From Nematopogon swammerdamellus (Eukaryota > Arthropoda > Insecta > Lepidoptera > Adelidae), in the NCBI GenBank assembly GCA_946902875.1, contig OX336343.1:11591361-11655360 (forward strand): a DNA stretch of 64,000 nucleotides, in the 5' to 3' direction. The notes under the pieces were generated by a model that was given only the letters and a program-made list of their open reading frames with translations, was not told the DNA's origin and did no database searches. This document shows positions 1 to 9,756 of the stretch, piece after piece (the stretch's first letter is position 1; the number at the start of each line of letters is the position of its first letter). Made by a program: the position numbers and the translations under genes.

Positions 1-209
1 TATTTGAGCCTTCGGGTCACCAACAATGCATGGGTTTTATGGGGCGCGAACCTCAGCTTGTTGGCGACCCCCCACCCGGAGATATCCGAGAGGGCCCTAT
101 TGACCTGCCCCTCTAGCCGTCGGGAGTCCTGATCGCTTGCGATCAGGATAATGTCGTCGGCAAACGCCTGGATGTAAATATCCAAGCCAGCTATCAGGTC
201 CAGAAGAGG
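1..209 (-). pseudogene. TRAS/R1-clade non-LTR retrotransposon reverse transcriptase fragment
   Basis: Read on the minus strand, this stretch is open throughout and gives a reverse transcriptase segment with the catalytic motif QAFADDIILIAS, followed by WGVANKLRFAPHKT and LLVTRRLK. That is the palm C motif and following region typical of R1-clade elements, which include the telomere-specific TRAS and SART families of Lepidoptera. The 5' end of the fragment (at 209) abuts a TTAGG array directly, and the 3' side runs off the window start. The junction is consistent with a 5'-truncated insertion into telomeric repeats. The assignment to TRAS rather than another R1-clade LINE is inferred from the junction, not proved. 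Confidence 0.75.
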
Positions 210-258
210 TAGGTTAGGTTAGGTTAGGTTAGGTTAGGTTAGGTTAGGTTAGGTTAGG
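210..258. repeat. TTAGG telomere-type array 1
   Basis: About ten near-perfect tandem TTAGG units, the canonical arthropod telomere repeat. It is bounded on the left by an R1-type reverse transcriptase fragment and on the right by a poly(T) run. Whether it is terminal or interstitial cannot be told from this window. Confidence 0.95.
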
Positions 259-556
259 TTTTTTTTTTTTTTTTTATTATGAATAGCTTTATTTTCCATA
301 GACACAGAGTCCATGCTCTTTTCTGCATAGGTTAACATATTATTACTTCTTATTTAGAATACACGCTACAAGGTTTGCTGATACTGTTACTGTTATGCTG
401 TGGGGTTTCTTTCTGTCTTGATTTTTTTTTTTTTTTTTTTGTTATCGTAAATATTTATTTTATTCCATATTATTTATTTATTTATGTATATATGTTGTTT
501 TTGTGTTTATTTTTTTTTTTTTTGTTATTTTATTATTATTATAATTATTTTTTTAT
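259..556 (-). mobile_element. 5'-truncated poly(A) retroelement embedded in TTAGG repeats
   Basis: On the minus strand this AT-rich 300 bp segment ends in a 17-base poly(A) (259-275 as T) that joins the CCTAA strand directly, and its other end also abuts TTAGG units. A non-TTAGG segment with an A-tail flanked on both sides by telomere repeat is the expected product of truncated target-primed insertion. No coding region is visible; it is probably a 3' UTR. It lies in the same orientation as the fragment at 1-209. Further A-runs at 421-440 and 511-524 are low complexity. Confidence 0.65.
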
Positions 557-772
557 TGGTTAGGTTAGGTTAGGTTAGGTTAGGTTAGGTTAGGTTAGGT
601 TAGGTTAGGTTAGGTTAGGTTAGGTTAGGTTAGGTTAGGTTAGGTTAGGTTAGGTTAGGTTAGGTTAGGTTAGGTTAGGTTAGGTTAGGTTAGGTTAGGT
701 TAGGTTAGGTTAGATTAGGTTAGGTTAGGTGAGGTTAGGTTAGGTTAGGTTAGGTTAGGTTAGGTTAGGTTT
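557..772. repeat. TTAGG telomere-type array 2
   Basis: About 43 tandem TTAGG units. Two variants are visible: TTAGA near 712-716 and a TTAGG-to-GAGG change near 730. The array is longer and slightly less uniform than array 1. Confidence 0.95.
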
Positions 773-2012
773 TATCTCAGTTTTATCTGTGCGCCAGCTT
801 GGCCGAAAAGTTATTAAGTTCTTAATTTTTTTAACTTTTAATAATAATAACTAGGTAGGTTTTATGAAGATTTTACGTTTTAAAATGTGACCTGATTATG
901 TTATTGAGAGCCTTTATAAATAAACTATTTTTATTCTCAGTTTATCTGTTTTATTTTTCATTCATTTAACAAATTTTATAGTTTAAATGTTAATTTTCAT
1001 ACATTTCCTGGTACTTTTTAGGAATTTCATATAATACCCAGGAAATATAATATACATTTCCTGGGAAATGTGAGTATTTTAGAACCTTTGCAAAAATTAT
1101 TTTACACATTTCCTAAATTGGCTCGGCTTTGTATACATTTCATACGAAATGTGTACAATTCCTAGATTTCATACATTTCCGGTAACATTATATGTACATC
1201 ATACCGGTATGCGCAATTTGCTGTTGACTATCATGTCACCTATCACTATTAGGCACGACATTTATTTCTTTATCAGAACATCATAATAATTATGTTCAAT
1301 CCGGAATAAATGGTGTACATTCTATGGATAAAGTTTCAATATTATTTATGCAGAAAAATCTGTCCGCATTGTTGGGTTTTTGTAAAAAAACTTACAAAGC
1401 AATGTAACACATGGCTCCCTCCAGCCTCCGTTACCCCTCCGTTAGTTAGGGAAGTAGGGAACTTCCCTCCTGCGAAGCCTCCAGGGACCACCGGCCGCCC
1501 CGCCACCGCCTCCGCCGTACCTGGCCGCCCTAATGTTGGCGGTCTTGGACTTTGACAAGTTGTGTTGTAGCGTTACGAGATACGTAAACATGTAAGTATG
1601 AATCACTCCGGGACCCGGATGATGGATGTCTTCTATTTAGAAGAGATAGTTTTTGTAAGAAAAGTTTCACATTACACATAGAAGAGATGAAGTTTTAGTA
1701 CATAATGTCTGTGGGGAGTAGTAAACTATAATCATATAAGTAATGAGAATACTCCGTCGAACGTCTAAGTGAAAAAATAATTGGGTATTCCCAGATGTCT
1801 ACGAACACTGCTAACTGCTTCTTGTGCAGGTGGAACGGTGCCAACATTGGAGCTTTGTTTTAATCCTCACTTAAGTGCATTCGTTACCTTAACTTGATGA
1901 AAAATAATTTTACTTTTCACACAGTTTGAAGTTAGGAGTTTCAATATTTGTCTGGGAAATAGTTGAATATTTTTAGTACCAAAGTTGTAGAATTATAGCT
2001 GCTCTGTTTCAG
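773..2012. other. AT-rich non-coding region with one GC-rich patch
   Basis: No supportable gene. Around 1010-1170 several degenerate copies of a CATTTCCTGG/ACATTTC motif recur in both orientations. A GC-rich pyrimidine patch at 1420-1556 (CCGCCCCGCCACCGCC-like) lies in a short open frame without recognisable protein similarity. A GTAAGTAT at 1592-1599 resembles a splice donor but no exon can be defended. Confidence 0.5.
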
Positions 2013-2386
2013 ATATCGTGTGGGGCCGGTACTTAAAAAGAATAGCCCACTACATCTGTGTACTCTTAAAATACTACGATCAAATATTTGTCTAAATAAA
2101 CATATTTATTTCACTACATCTCTCCTCATGCATGTCGTAAAAGGTGACTAAGGGATAAGGCCCAGGTGCCGCGCTAAAGGGCGACAAGTTAGCCATCTCT
2201 CAACTTGGCGCGGTCCTTCCACCGCGTGCCTTACTTGCTGCTTGATAGTTATCTTGTCCTAATAGATTGCTAAACGTGGTGGTCGGTGTTGTGTTGTAAT
2301 TTACAATAGTCTTCGCAGCACAACAGGCGATTACTCTGCTTACCTAGATTGTCGAGGTACAGCGTGTGGTATTTAGGTATGTAGTT
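2013..2386 (+). repeat. SINE family D copy 1 (GTGTGGGGCCGGTAC head)
   Basis: Begins with the GTGTGGGGCCGGTACTTAAA head and carries the family body (CTTGGCGCGGTCCTTCCACC, GATAGTTATCTTGTCC, GATTACTCTGCTTAC), also found at 6622-6890, 10575-10895 and 59786-60537. It is interrupted near 2057-2122 by about 68 bp flanked by a direct repeat CACTACATCT, so a small secondary insertion or duplication sits in the head. Confidence 0.8.
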
Positions 2387-2838
2387 TCAAATACAGAATC
2401 AGTCCGCTTTCGGTTGTATCATCATCATCATCATCATCATCAGCCTGTATCGGTTTACTGCTGGACCGGTTGTATATGTATGTATATCATTGGCGACACC
2501 TGTATGTTGTATTTCTGAAAATCTCTCCCTTCATTACGTGCAATCCACTAGAGACACGTTGACAAAAAGGAAAAAAAAGGTCATGAAATGTTTCATCGCA
2601 TACAAAGGAGCCTGTCGCCCGTCGTGCCCCGTAGCAAAAACCGTCGCTCCGACCGACTACGACGCGACGACGACGTCCGCGTCGTTCCTAATTTAAGTAA
2701 ACAATTGTATCCCCTACAAAGCGATTCATTGGCGGTCAAACTAAACAGACAAACGCATGAAGAGGATGAGTACAATATATTGAAAGTAATCGTTGATATC
2801 TGTCCATTTGACAATTTAAAGTGTGAGTTTCCCTACAT
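2387..2838. other. Non-coding with ATC microsatellite
   Basis: A perfect (ATC)n run lies at 2419-2441. Downstream, short open frames exist on both strands (for example 2588-2878 on plus) but show no recognised domain and run into the hAT-type element, so I do not call a gene. Confidence 0.5.
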
Positions 2839-3322
2839 CAGTGGTGCCCATATTTTATTCTACGAATATCTACTTTAAGAAAAATTTAGTTGTGAGATCG
2901 ACACTCGTAACCATAAGTTTTTCGTTGTTCAATAATTTACAGTTATTTTTGTTAGGTAATTATACAAAGTGAAGATTTATTTTATTTTATGATAAATAAA
3001 CCATATGTACAGTTTAGAAATTACAATTAAAACAATTTTATAATTGAAACTGTTTATTCTTTTAATTAATCAATTAAACCAATCTTGCTCCAAGGGAATT
3101 CACACCTTGAAAGCTATGCTCATTACATCCATCCTTTATATTCGTTACTATTGCAGTCCTTGCGCAAGACGACACCTCCCGGAAAATGTTAAGTCACTTC
3201 AAATGTTATGAATTTTTTGATGATTCTATGAGTCACTTCTTGCTCTACATATTTTCAGCGATCGACCTAAAGAGCTCTTGGGATCGACCGGTCGATCACG
3301 ATCGACCGTTTGGGCACCACTG
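2839..3322. mobile_element. Non-autonomous hAT-type element
   Basis: The 12 bp terminal inverted repeats are CAGTGGTGCCCA at 2839-2850 and its complement TGGGCACCACTG at 3311-3322. They are flanked by 8 bp duplications ccctacat (2831-2838) and cccgacat (3323-3330), differing at one base. The CAGTGGTG-type terminus and 8 bp duplication are hallmarks of the hAT superfamily. The 484 bp interior has no transposase; near the right end it holds repeated GATCGACC motifs on both strands, possibly subterminal binding sites. Confidence 0.85.
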
Positions 3323-3330
3323 CCCGACAT

Positions 3331-4499
3331 GGATTACTTGTCACTTCGTTTATTCGTTTACTAACACATAGCTCACGTTTATTCTCAGTATTCTTACATT
3401 TATTACAGTTCTTCTTAAGTCTGGAAGTCTAAGAAAAATGTTTTGATAAATTATCCTTCTTTCTACAAAATCTGCATTCTCACCAGAATTCCAATGTGAC
3501 GAGGATGCAGTTAAAACTTGAACGAAAATTTATTCTCTGGATGCCGGAAATAACAAACGCAGTAGTGTAGTAATAAAGTCGGTATACTTAGTATGTTAAG
3601 TGCCGTCGAGCTAGCCTGCGAACAGAGACGACAGCGACAGGTAGCAGAGTAGATTCTGCTTATCGCGAGGCTCCGCACGTCGCGCCCCTCCCTCCGCCGC
3701 CCCCCGCCTCCGCACCCCGCCCCCGCCGCCGCTCGCGCTTATCCCCCCTCGCCGCGAGCCGCGTTCAACTCAGGAAACGTTTACAAATTCCTAACATTTC
3801 CCCTTTTATCCGTTTTCGCCGGAAGTCGTCCGTCCGGCTTTTTGTATGTCCGCGCGACCCGTCGCGCGTCGGTCGCCTTCTATTAGCACTATGGCACGTC
3901 TGTGCCCCGGCTAGAATCGGGCATGACGCTTTCTTGGCTTAGGTAAGGTTTCTAATAGATTCCACGAAGAGATATTAAGCTGCTTGCCATTTTGTTTTTG
4001 GTTTTTGTATTCAAAATCATTATTAGACTGTGGACCTAGATAAATAAAATAATATTATACTTTAGAAACATACATCTGTACATATAGATGCAATCAATCT
4101 TGACTTTCTTCATTTCGTTACACATACGCTAACAACGAACATACATTCAATTCTATGGAGTTTATCAAGGAGAGAGCGATACAATTCCTCGCTATATTCC
4201 CTCCGAAGAGATAAATCTTCATGTTCGCGAGTAAATCAGCCGACTACTTATTCACGAGCGTCAAGTTTCCCTCTTCAACTTAGTTGGGAGGAGTTAATAA
4301 TGTGTTCATTACTCGCACGTGAACAGCGCACTAAGAGTCCGGACCACTTCCAGCCGCTTCCGACGAGTAAATATTCTATGTTCTCTTGTAGCGCGAACTG
4401 TGCCCTCGGCTCAGTTACAAACATAACGTAAACATTGAAATCAATATAAAAATTCGGTGTGAATGGTTTTAACGGAATTCGTAATGATCTACGACTACG
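3331..4499. other. Non-coding region with GC-rich block
   Basis: A strongly GC- and CpG-rich block at about 3660-3750 stands out from the AT-rich background and could be a host promoter or 5' UTR. No TATA box, exon or ORF supports this. The rest shows no gene. Confidence 0.4.
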
Positions 4500-4765
4500 A
4501 CCATAAAAAGTTACGAATATGTTCAGTCTGTCTGTCTTTCTGTCTGTCTGTCCTAGGTAGCCGGTTGAAATTTTCACAGAATATGTGTTATTATGGCGGA
4601 TCGGATAGAACAAAAAATAGGAAAAGTAAACAAATAAGGGGGGTTCCCATACAAGAAACTTTTTTTCAATGTTTTTTTTTGTGGTGCGGAAACCTCGGTG
4701 CGCGAGTCCGACTCGCACTTGGCCGGTTATTTTTTTTTTTACATCCTCAATCAACCTTTTCCTTA
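4500..4765 (+). repeat. Lepidopteran GTCCGACTCGCACTTGGCCGG-type repeat, copy 1
   Basis: Contains a GTCTGTCTGTC microsatellite, the TTCCCATACAAGAAAC segment and the end motif GAGTCCGACTCGCACTTGG followed by CCGGTT and a T run. Other copies are at 8395-8615, 9035-9275, 27425-27690 and 31668-32175. The ends are not well enough defined to give a target duplication. Confidence 0.7.
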
Positions 4766-4807
4766 CTTAACTTATGTAGAAACAATAACAAATTCTAAAA
4801 TGAAATG

Positions 4808-4998
4808 TTTCACGTTCGTATTTAAAACGAAGAAAGTAAGTAAGCCCGCTACGGTACCTTTATTTCGGCGCGCGGAACGATTCGGTTTGTATGAGAGCCA
4901 CATCTTAGTATTACCGGAACTTTATCTTAGCCTATCCTGTGTCCCGTATAGTAAAATTTGCTTGTACTAAGTTTCATCGAATTTGGATGATCGGTTTA
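4808..4998 (+). repeat. Dispersed repeat F, copy 1
   Basis: About 190 bp that matches 61437-61645 in the opposite orientation. Shared features are the AGTAAGTAAG segment, GTCCCGTATAG and, at the right end, ATTTGGATGATCGGTTT. Non-coding; class unknown. Confidence 0.7.
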
Positions 4999-5343
4999 AG
5001 AGTTATGTAGGAATATACATACTTATATACATATATAAATACAGAAAAGATTTTTAATAATCGTCAATTTAGTTTTAGTATCATACATAGAGCCTGTATC
5101 TCATAAAATAAAGTAACTTACGCCATGACCATCGCTTACAGATTTATTATTATTATTGATTTGTTCCAACTCTCCTGCTTTTATAATATTGTCTTGTGGG
5201 AGCCAATAAGTATGATTATGGCGAATAAATAACAGAACTTTCTTGGGAACTGCCAATATATTTTATGCAAATAGTTTTAATATTGGATTTATGGAATTGC
5301 GCATAAACTTTCCGTTAGGTATATACATTATCTTCAATCTTAC
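4999..5343. other. AT-rich non-coding spacer
   Basis: No gene, repeat family or regulatory element recognised. Confidence 0.4.
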
Positions 5344-5492
5344 CGCGAGAACTGACAGACTTCTTCGATCCATCTTAGTAGCTCGAGTTGCTTCTTACTA
5401 TCCTCGCTCGAGTCCCGGTGGATCGTCTCCCTCCACACTCGGTTGCCGTCAGTTCTTCCTGTACCTCTCGGCGTCTCTGTTATCAACACACA
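5344..5492 (-). CDS. Possible host exon, unidentified protein
   Basis: On the minus strand, a CTGCAG acceptor-like site opens an uninterrupted 49-codon segment ending SSEDSKKQLELLRWIEEVCQ FSR, followed immediately by GTAAGAT, a good splice donor, at 5343-5337. The charged, Trp/Cys-containing composition looks like real protein rather than random frame, and codons are GC-rich relative to the surroundings. No family is recognised. Its phase does not fit a direct junction with the other candidate exon at 8741-8952, so if both belong to one gene, another exon must lie between them. It could be a chance frame or a decayed transposon exon. Confidence 0.35.
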
Positions 5493-5579
5493 CTGCAGAA
5501 GTTCATACAATACTGAAAGCGAATTTATTGCACAATCCAATGTCTTCAAAATAAGCGTGTACCTTTGTACAACGTAATA

Positions 5580-5665
5580 AGTGGCAGTGGGGTGGGCACG
5601 TTAGCCGAAGAGACGATGACCGTTGGAGCAACAGGAAAACGGAGTAGACAGGTACCAGTCGTAGA
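5580..5665 (+). pseudogene. RTE-clade LINE 3' fragment
   Basis: The segment GGGCACGTTAGCCGAAGAGA and the next 40 bases closely match the region of the intact RTE at about 58468-58545 (AGRVSRRDDDRWS-encoding), including GACGATGACCGTTGGAG and CAGGAAAACGGAGT. An internal deletion removes part of the middle. It is a decayed remnant. Confidence 0.8.
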
Positions 5666-5734
5666 CAGACGTTTACTAATAGGATAAGTAAGTAAACGGC
5701 AATTATTTTGACTTTTTAAGGGTCGGTGGTTTTT

Positions 5735-6030
5735 AAAATTTGTAATTTAACTTTTATTTCAAGCTTTTCAAAAAAAACGCATGCAAATAGGTCCACTTTT
5801 AAGATAATTTTTTGATTGCTTAATTAATTGATTACAAACATAGCTAACCATCCCGATTAAACCAGGTTTCTAATTAAAAAAACCGCATCCAAATCGGTTC
5901 ATCCGTTTGGGAGCTACGATGCCACAGACAGGCACACCCATACACACATACACCCATACACCCACCCTCACATACTCACATACACGTTAAACTTATAACA
6001 CCCCTCTTTTTTCGTCGGGGGTTAAAAATA
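5735..6030 (+). repeat. Dispersed repeat E, copy 1
   Basis: Shares TTTTATTTCAAGCTTT, a segment reading AATCGGTTCATCCGTTTGGG and GAGCTACGATGCCACAGA with 24675-24915. It ends in a CACACATACACCCATACACC low-complexity tract and a TTCGTCGGGGGTTAAAAA terminus familiar from many lepidopteran sequences. Non-coding. Confidence 0.65.
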
Positions 6031-6621
6031 GTCGCTTGGACGGGTTTACTTCCGGTATTCATACTGTACAACGAAATACGTATATATTTTCTTTGGATAC
6101 CCAGAACGCAGGCCGAAGCCGGTGGCCGCGGTCTTCCTCTGTTTGAGCGTGTGCTCCAACCTAATTAATTCGACTTATAATTTTAAACTTTCCATGTAAT
6201 CAAACTTTGTAAATGAGAGCACCATTGAAAAGAACAAACGCCCAAAAATAGACAGCAAAGTTAAATGAGATAGCTTTAGAGCCTCTGGCCTTTAATCGGG
6301 CCAAAATGGCGTATTTTCATTATTGCACGGTTGTAATTTGTCCTCGTGGCTACCGACGGAGAGTAAAGTTTACTCGTAAATTCCGATTTAATTTAATTAG
6401 GTTTTCTTAATGAATCTGCCGACATGACCGGAGTCATGTTTCCAGGCGACCGGCCGGCGGCGGCGGCGGCGCGGCGGCGAGCTCGATGCCAGGGAAGCAG
6501 TCCACGAATATTGGAGTTACTTCACAATTATTTTAAAATTAACGATCCCGGTTTTAATAAAATAAAGGTATTATTATACTGGTAAAGAAATAAAATCACT
6601 CTTTCGCTAAATTTGAAGTTA
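6031..6621. other. Non-coding with CGG-repeat patch
   Basis: A GC-rich CGGCGGCGG tract at 6451-6480 interrupts otherwise AT-rich DNA. No gene is supported. Confidence 0.4.
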
Positions 6622-6890
6622 TTACACATACCACACGCTGCATCCAGACAATTGGGGGTAAGCAGAGTAATCTTTGTTGTGCTGCAATTACTCTGGTACA
6701 GCACAACACCGATCACCACGTTTAGCAAAGTATTCGGACATGATAAAGCAGCAAGTAGGTAAGGCACGAAGACCCACCAGCTGCATGACTCGATGGAAGG
6801 ACCGACCGTGCCAGGGTATGAGGTGGATATGGCGTCGCCCTTTGCGCGCTATCTTGTCCTAATCCCTTAGTCGCCTTTTACGACGGTGAG
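6622..6890 (-). repeat. SINE family D copy 2
   Basis: The complement matches the D body (TACCACACGCTGCATCC tail end on the left, CACCACGTTTAGCAAAGTAT in the middle and TCCCTTAGTCGCCTTTTACG at the head end). The distal half of the head is missing, so this copy is 5'-truncated. Confidence 0.8.
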
Positions 6891-7486
6891 AGATTCAGAT
6901 GAAGTTATTAATAGTCGTTAAGAGTGCGGTACTACAGCATCAAAATGCGACAAAAAAAAACTATAAATAAAATAGCGAAGCGTTCGCTTGTTTTATAGTA
7001 TTTGTTCAAAGTTTGTTAAACCAATTTACATTACACGAATATCCAAATCTGTCAAAAGAAGTAAAATTTTATCTTACATCATCTGCAATTAGTATAAACT
7101 CAAAATAATGTTTTAGAAAGCGGAAAGCAAGAAAGAATGTTTTAGAAAGAGAGCATTTCGGAGTATTTAGGACCGCAGTCTTATTATTTTAAACTTAACC
7201 TAAATTGGTACGTCTTAATTAAAACCTCAAATATTTTAAACCAGATCGTCGACGCCACGAAACACGCAGCCGATTAATTATTATTCTCTAGTGTACACTG
7301 TAACGTAACCATTTACTGTACAAGGTACAACGAAAAAGTAACTTTAAGGAAACACGATTTAACCTCGACTTCTTTAATTAATTAATTACTTCAGAGATTA
7401 ATAAAGTGTACCGAGGTTGCCTTCCGTGACCGAGGAGGCGGAGGCGGCGGGGCGCGGCGCGGTAGCGCCGAGCCACGCCCGACGCT
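6891..7486. other. AT-rich non-coding, GC-rich at right edge
   Basis: No gene found. A GC-rich stretch (7425-7480) immediately precedes the long-TIR element. Confidence 0.4.
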
Positions 7487-8034
7487 TATTTGGAAAATAT
7501 ACCTTTACCCAACGCTCGTGACGTCACTGGCCGCGCTAGCATCGGGTATATTTTCAAACACAGAAAGTGAAAATTAAGCCCTTTAAAATGTACCTTCACC
7601 TAACATTTGTGACGTCACGGACCGCGCTGGCGTCGGGGATGCTTTCAAATGCAGGAAAGCGCGCGCAGGCACTTTAAAATATACCCGACGTAAACGCGAC
7701 GGCACGGCGATCTTCGGTCTCTCGGAGGAAGGAAAAAGGAAAGAACATTTGACGCATCTTCTTTATGTTAACCCTGGTTATTTTTTTTTAAACCACCAAA
7801 ACATCACTCATACCACTTTCCTTCCTTCATACGGAATATTATTAACAGCATCATCGTGTTGGGATCGGGTATACATTAAAGGAAGCCAAGCGGAGTTTCG
7901 TTACTTGAAAGTATACCCGAAAAAAGTGTTGCGCTCGGGTATATTTTCAAGTGACAAACTTGCTTTGCTACTTCTTGAATGTATACCCGAGCTCAACATT
8001 ATGGAGCGTTGGGTAAAGGTATATTTTCCAAATA
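7487..8034. mobile_element. Long-TIR MITE with repeated CGGGTATA motifs
   Basis: A perfect 31 bp inverted repeat bounds it: TATTTGGAAAATATACC... at 7487-7517 and its complement at 8004-8034. Inside the left half, a roughly 90 bp unit is tandemly duplicated (7490-7580, 7583-7672). Each unit has a palindromic TGACGTCA (7519-7526, 7610-7617). The motif CGGGTATATTTTCAA or close variants recurs in both orientations near 7543, 7682, 7865, 7913, 7936 and 7981. No transposase is present. Target duplication not obvious; superfamily unassigned. Confidence 0.75.
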
Positions 8035-8394
8035 CGCCACGCCGACCCGCCCGCGTGAAGTGAATTGACAATCGGAATTATCAAGCTTATCCAGTTATCG
8101 AGTCGGAGCAGTGAGGGGACGTGTTCAATCTGTCGCAGGCTCTGCCGTTAGTTGGAGACGTGTTAAATCACGTCAAAGACGTCGAGATTATGTAGCCCCG
8201 TCGCTATCGCAGCGTCACCGCTCGCCGCAACCAAATAATTATAAACCAAATCACTGATATGGGTCCATGTACAGTTCTAGAACTTCGAAATGTGGAGTAT
8301 GATGCTTGATTACGGACTGTTCATATTGAACACACAATTCAATAAGAAATAATATTATGCAATAATAATTAAAAATAATTTAAAAAGTTGAAAA
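8035..8394. other. Non-coding spacer
   Basis: No gene or repeat family recognised; it is GC-rich at the left and AT-rich at the right. Confidence 0.4.
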
Positions 8395-8615
8395 AACTAG
8401 TTTCTTGTATGGGGGCCCCAATTTTTTTACTTTTTCTATTTTTTATTATTTTGTTATTAATTTATTACATATGTCATACATAATAACGCCATTCCGTGAA
8501 AGTTTCAACTTGCTACTAGTTATTACGATTCGTAAGATACAGCAGTAGGACATACAGACAGACAGATGGCGTAGGCTTAGTAATAGGCTTCCGTACGGGG
8601 TACGGAAACCTAACA
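8395..8615 (-). repeat. GTCCGACTCGCACTTGGCCGG-type repeat, copy 2
   Basis: In minus orientation it carries TTTCTTGTATGGGGGCCCC, a CAGACAGACAGA run and GTACGGGGTACGGAAACC, matching the other copies. The outer terminus is lost. Confidence 0.65.
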
Positions 8616-8740
8616 ATATAATTTTCATTTTATTTATTTTAATATAAAAAGCAATACAAATAGCTAAAAACTACGTAACAAACATGAAAATCATTATAAA
8701 ACGGGATGAATGATTTAAAAGTTCCTAGAGCAAGGCTTAC

Positions 8741-8952
8741 CCTTTGAACAAAGTAGGCCCTTGGTTGCGAGAAGCCAGTTGCGTCCACCAGCAGGGAGAG
8801 GGCCAAGCCTCTTCAATACAAAAGCTTGACTGTTTCACGGACCGAGGGTCGACCGCCAAACGCCACAAATTCTTGAAATCTTGAATTATATTTCCATATT
8901 TGTTGCGTTTGAGGTTCTCCGCCACGGCCGCGACGGATAATAAAAATATGTT
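8741..8952 (-). CDS. Possible host exon, unidentified (perhaps secreted) protein
   Basis: On the minus strand a TTGTAG acceptor-like site is followed by 70 open codons and then GTAAGCC (8740-8734), a good donor in phase 2. The peptide begins with a hydrophobic run and an Ala-rich stretch (IFLLSVAAVAEN) that would suit the end of a signal peptide. It continues FKNLWRLAVDPRS, EEAWPSPCWWTQLASR and GPTLFKG. The balanced composition with Trp and Cys argues for real coding sequence. There is no in-frame ATG, so it would be an internal exon. The polypyrimidine tract before the acceptor is weak. I do not recognise the family. Confidence 0.45.
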
Positions 8953-9034
8953 CTACAATGTAATGTACCCCACACACAATAATGTACAAAATGTTATGAG
9001 CACAGATTTGATGAAATTGATAATTACATAAAAA

Positions 9035-9275
9035 AAATATTTAGGGTTCCGTACCTCAAAAGAGGAAAAAAACGGAACCCTTTTAGGATCAATCTCGTGT
9101 CTGTCTTTCCGTCTGTCACATCTTTTTTTCTCTGAATCTACTGGACGAAAAAAGCCTCTCTTATAGTTTACAGGAAAATCGAAACGATAATCCTAAGTCT
9201 TAAAGTTCGCACAGAAGACGTAATGGTACGGAACCCTCTCCGCGCGAGTTCGACTCGCACTTGATCGCTTTTTGT
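9035..9275 (+). repeat. GTCCGACTCGCACTTGGCCGG-type repeat, copy 3
   Basis: Starts TAGGGTTCCGTACCTCAAAA, includes GTCTGTCTTTCCGTCTGTC, and ends GCGAGTTCGACTCGCACTTG followed by a T run. It is diverged from copy 1 and more complete at the left. Confidence 0.7.
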
Positions 9276-9756
9276 ATTCTCTAGGTTGTTCTAAACAAAA
9301 CTTGATTCTGCACTTTCAGTCAGTTTAGCCAAGTTCGAAATTAATTCAGAACACACAAACTTAACAAAGTTGGCGATTAGGTATATGAAATTAAATCAAT
9401 TTCTAACTTGATACGTATTCGCTCTACATAAATCCATAGAGTATAGACGAAGCAGAAGATAATAATATTATCTTACTCAACAGACTGAAATGTAATAACA
9501 GCTATAAATACAAGAGTTCAAAATCGAGAAAAGGTCATAGCATGTTACACAATTTCGGGTACAGATTGGCCCTCCTTTCTTCTGGTAGTTATTTACATTT
9601 CATTTGTAATTTTCGTAGAATTCAGCGCGAGGGCTGTCGCGCTGAAGCAAAAACTAAGAAGCGATTGCTTGGTAAGACTTCGCTGTAATGCTATGTAAAT
9701 GCTTCTTATGTATTTATTATTTCTTATCATATTTTGACAGTATTAATTTTAATTTG
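9276..9756. other. AT-rich non-coding spacer
   Basis: Nothing recognised. Confidence 0.4.

Noticed and set aside
375..563. Phe/Tyr/Leu-rich 62-codon frame that looks like a membrane protein
   Set aside because: It translates T-rich low-complexity sequence of the element between TTAGG arrays.
3660..3750. CpG-rich block as a definite promoter
   Set aside because: No core promoter element, exon or adjacent gene supports it; similar GC-rich patches recur across the window.
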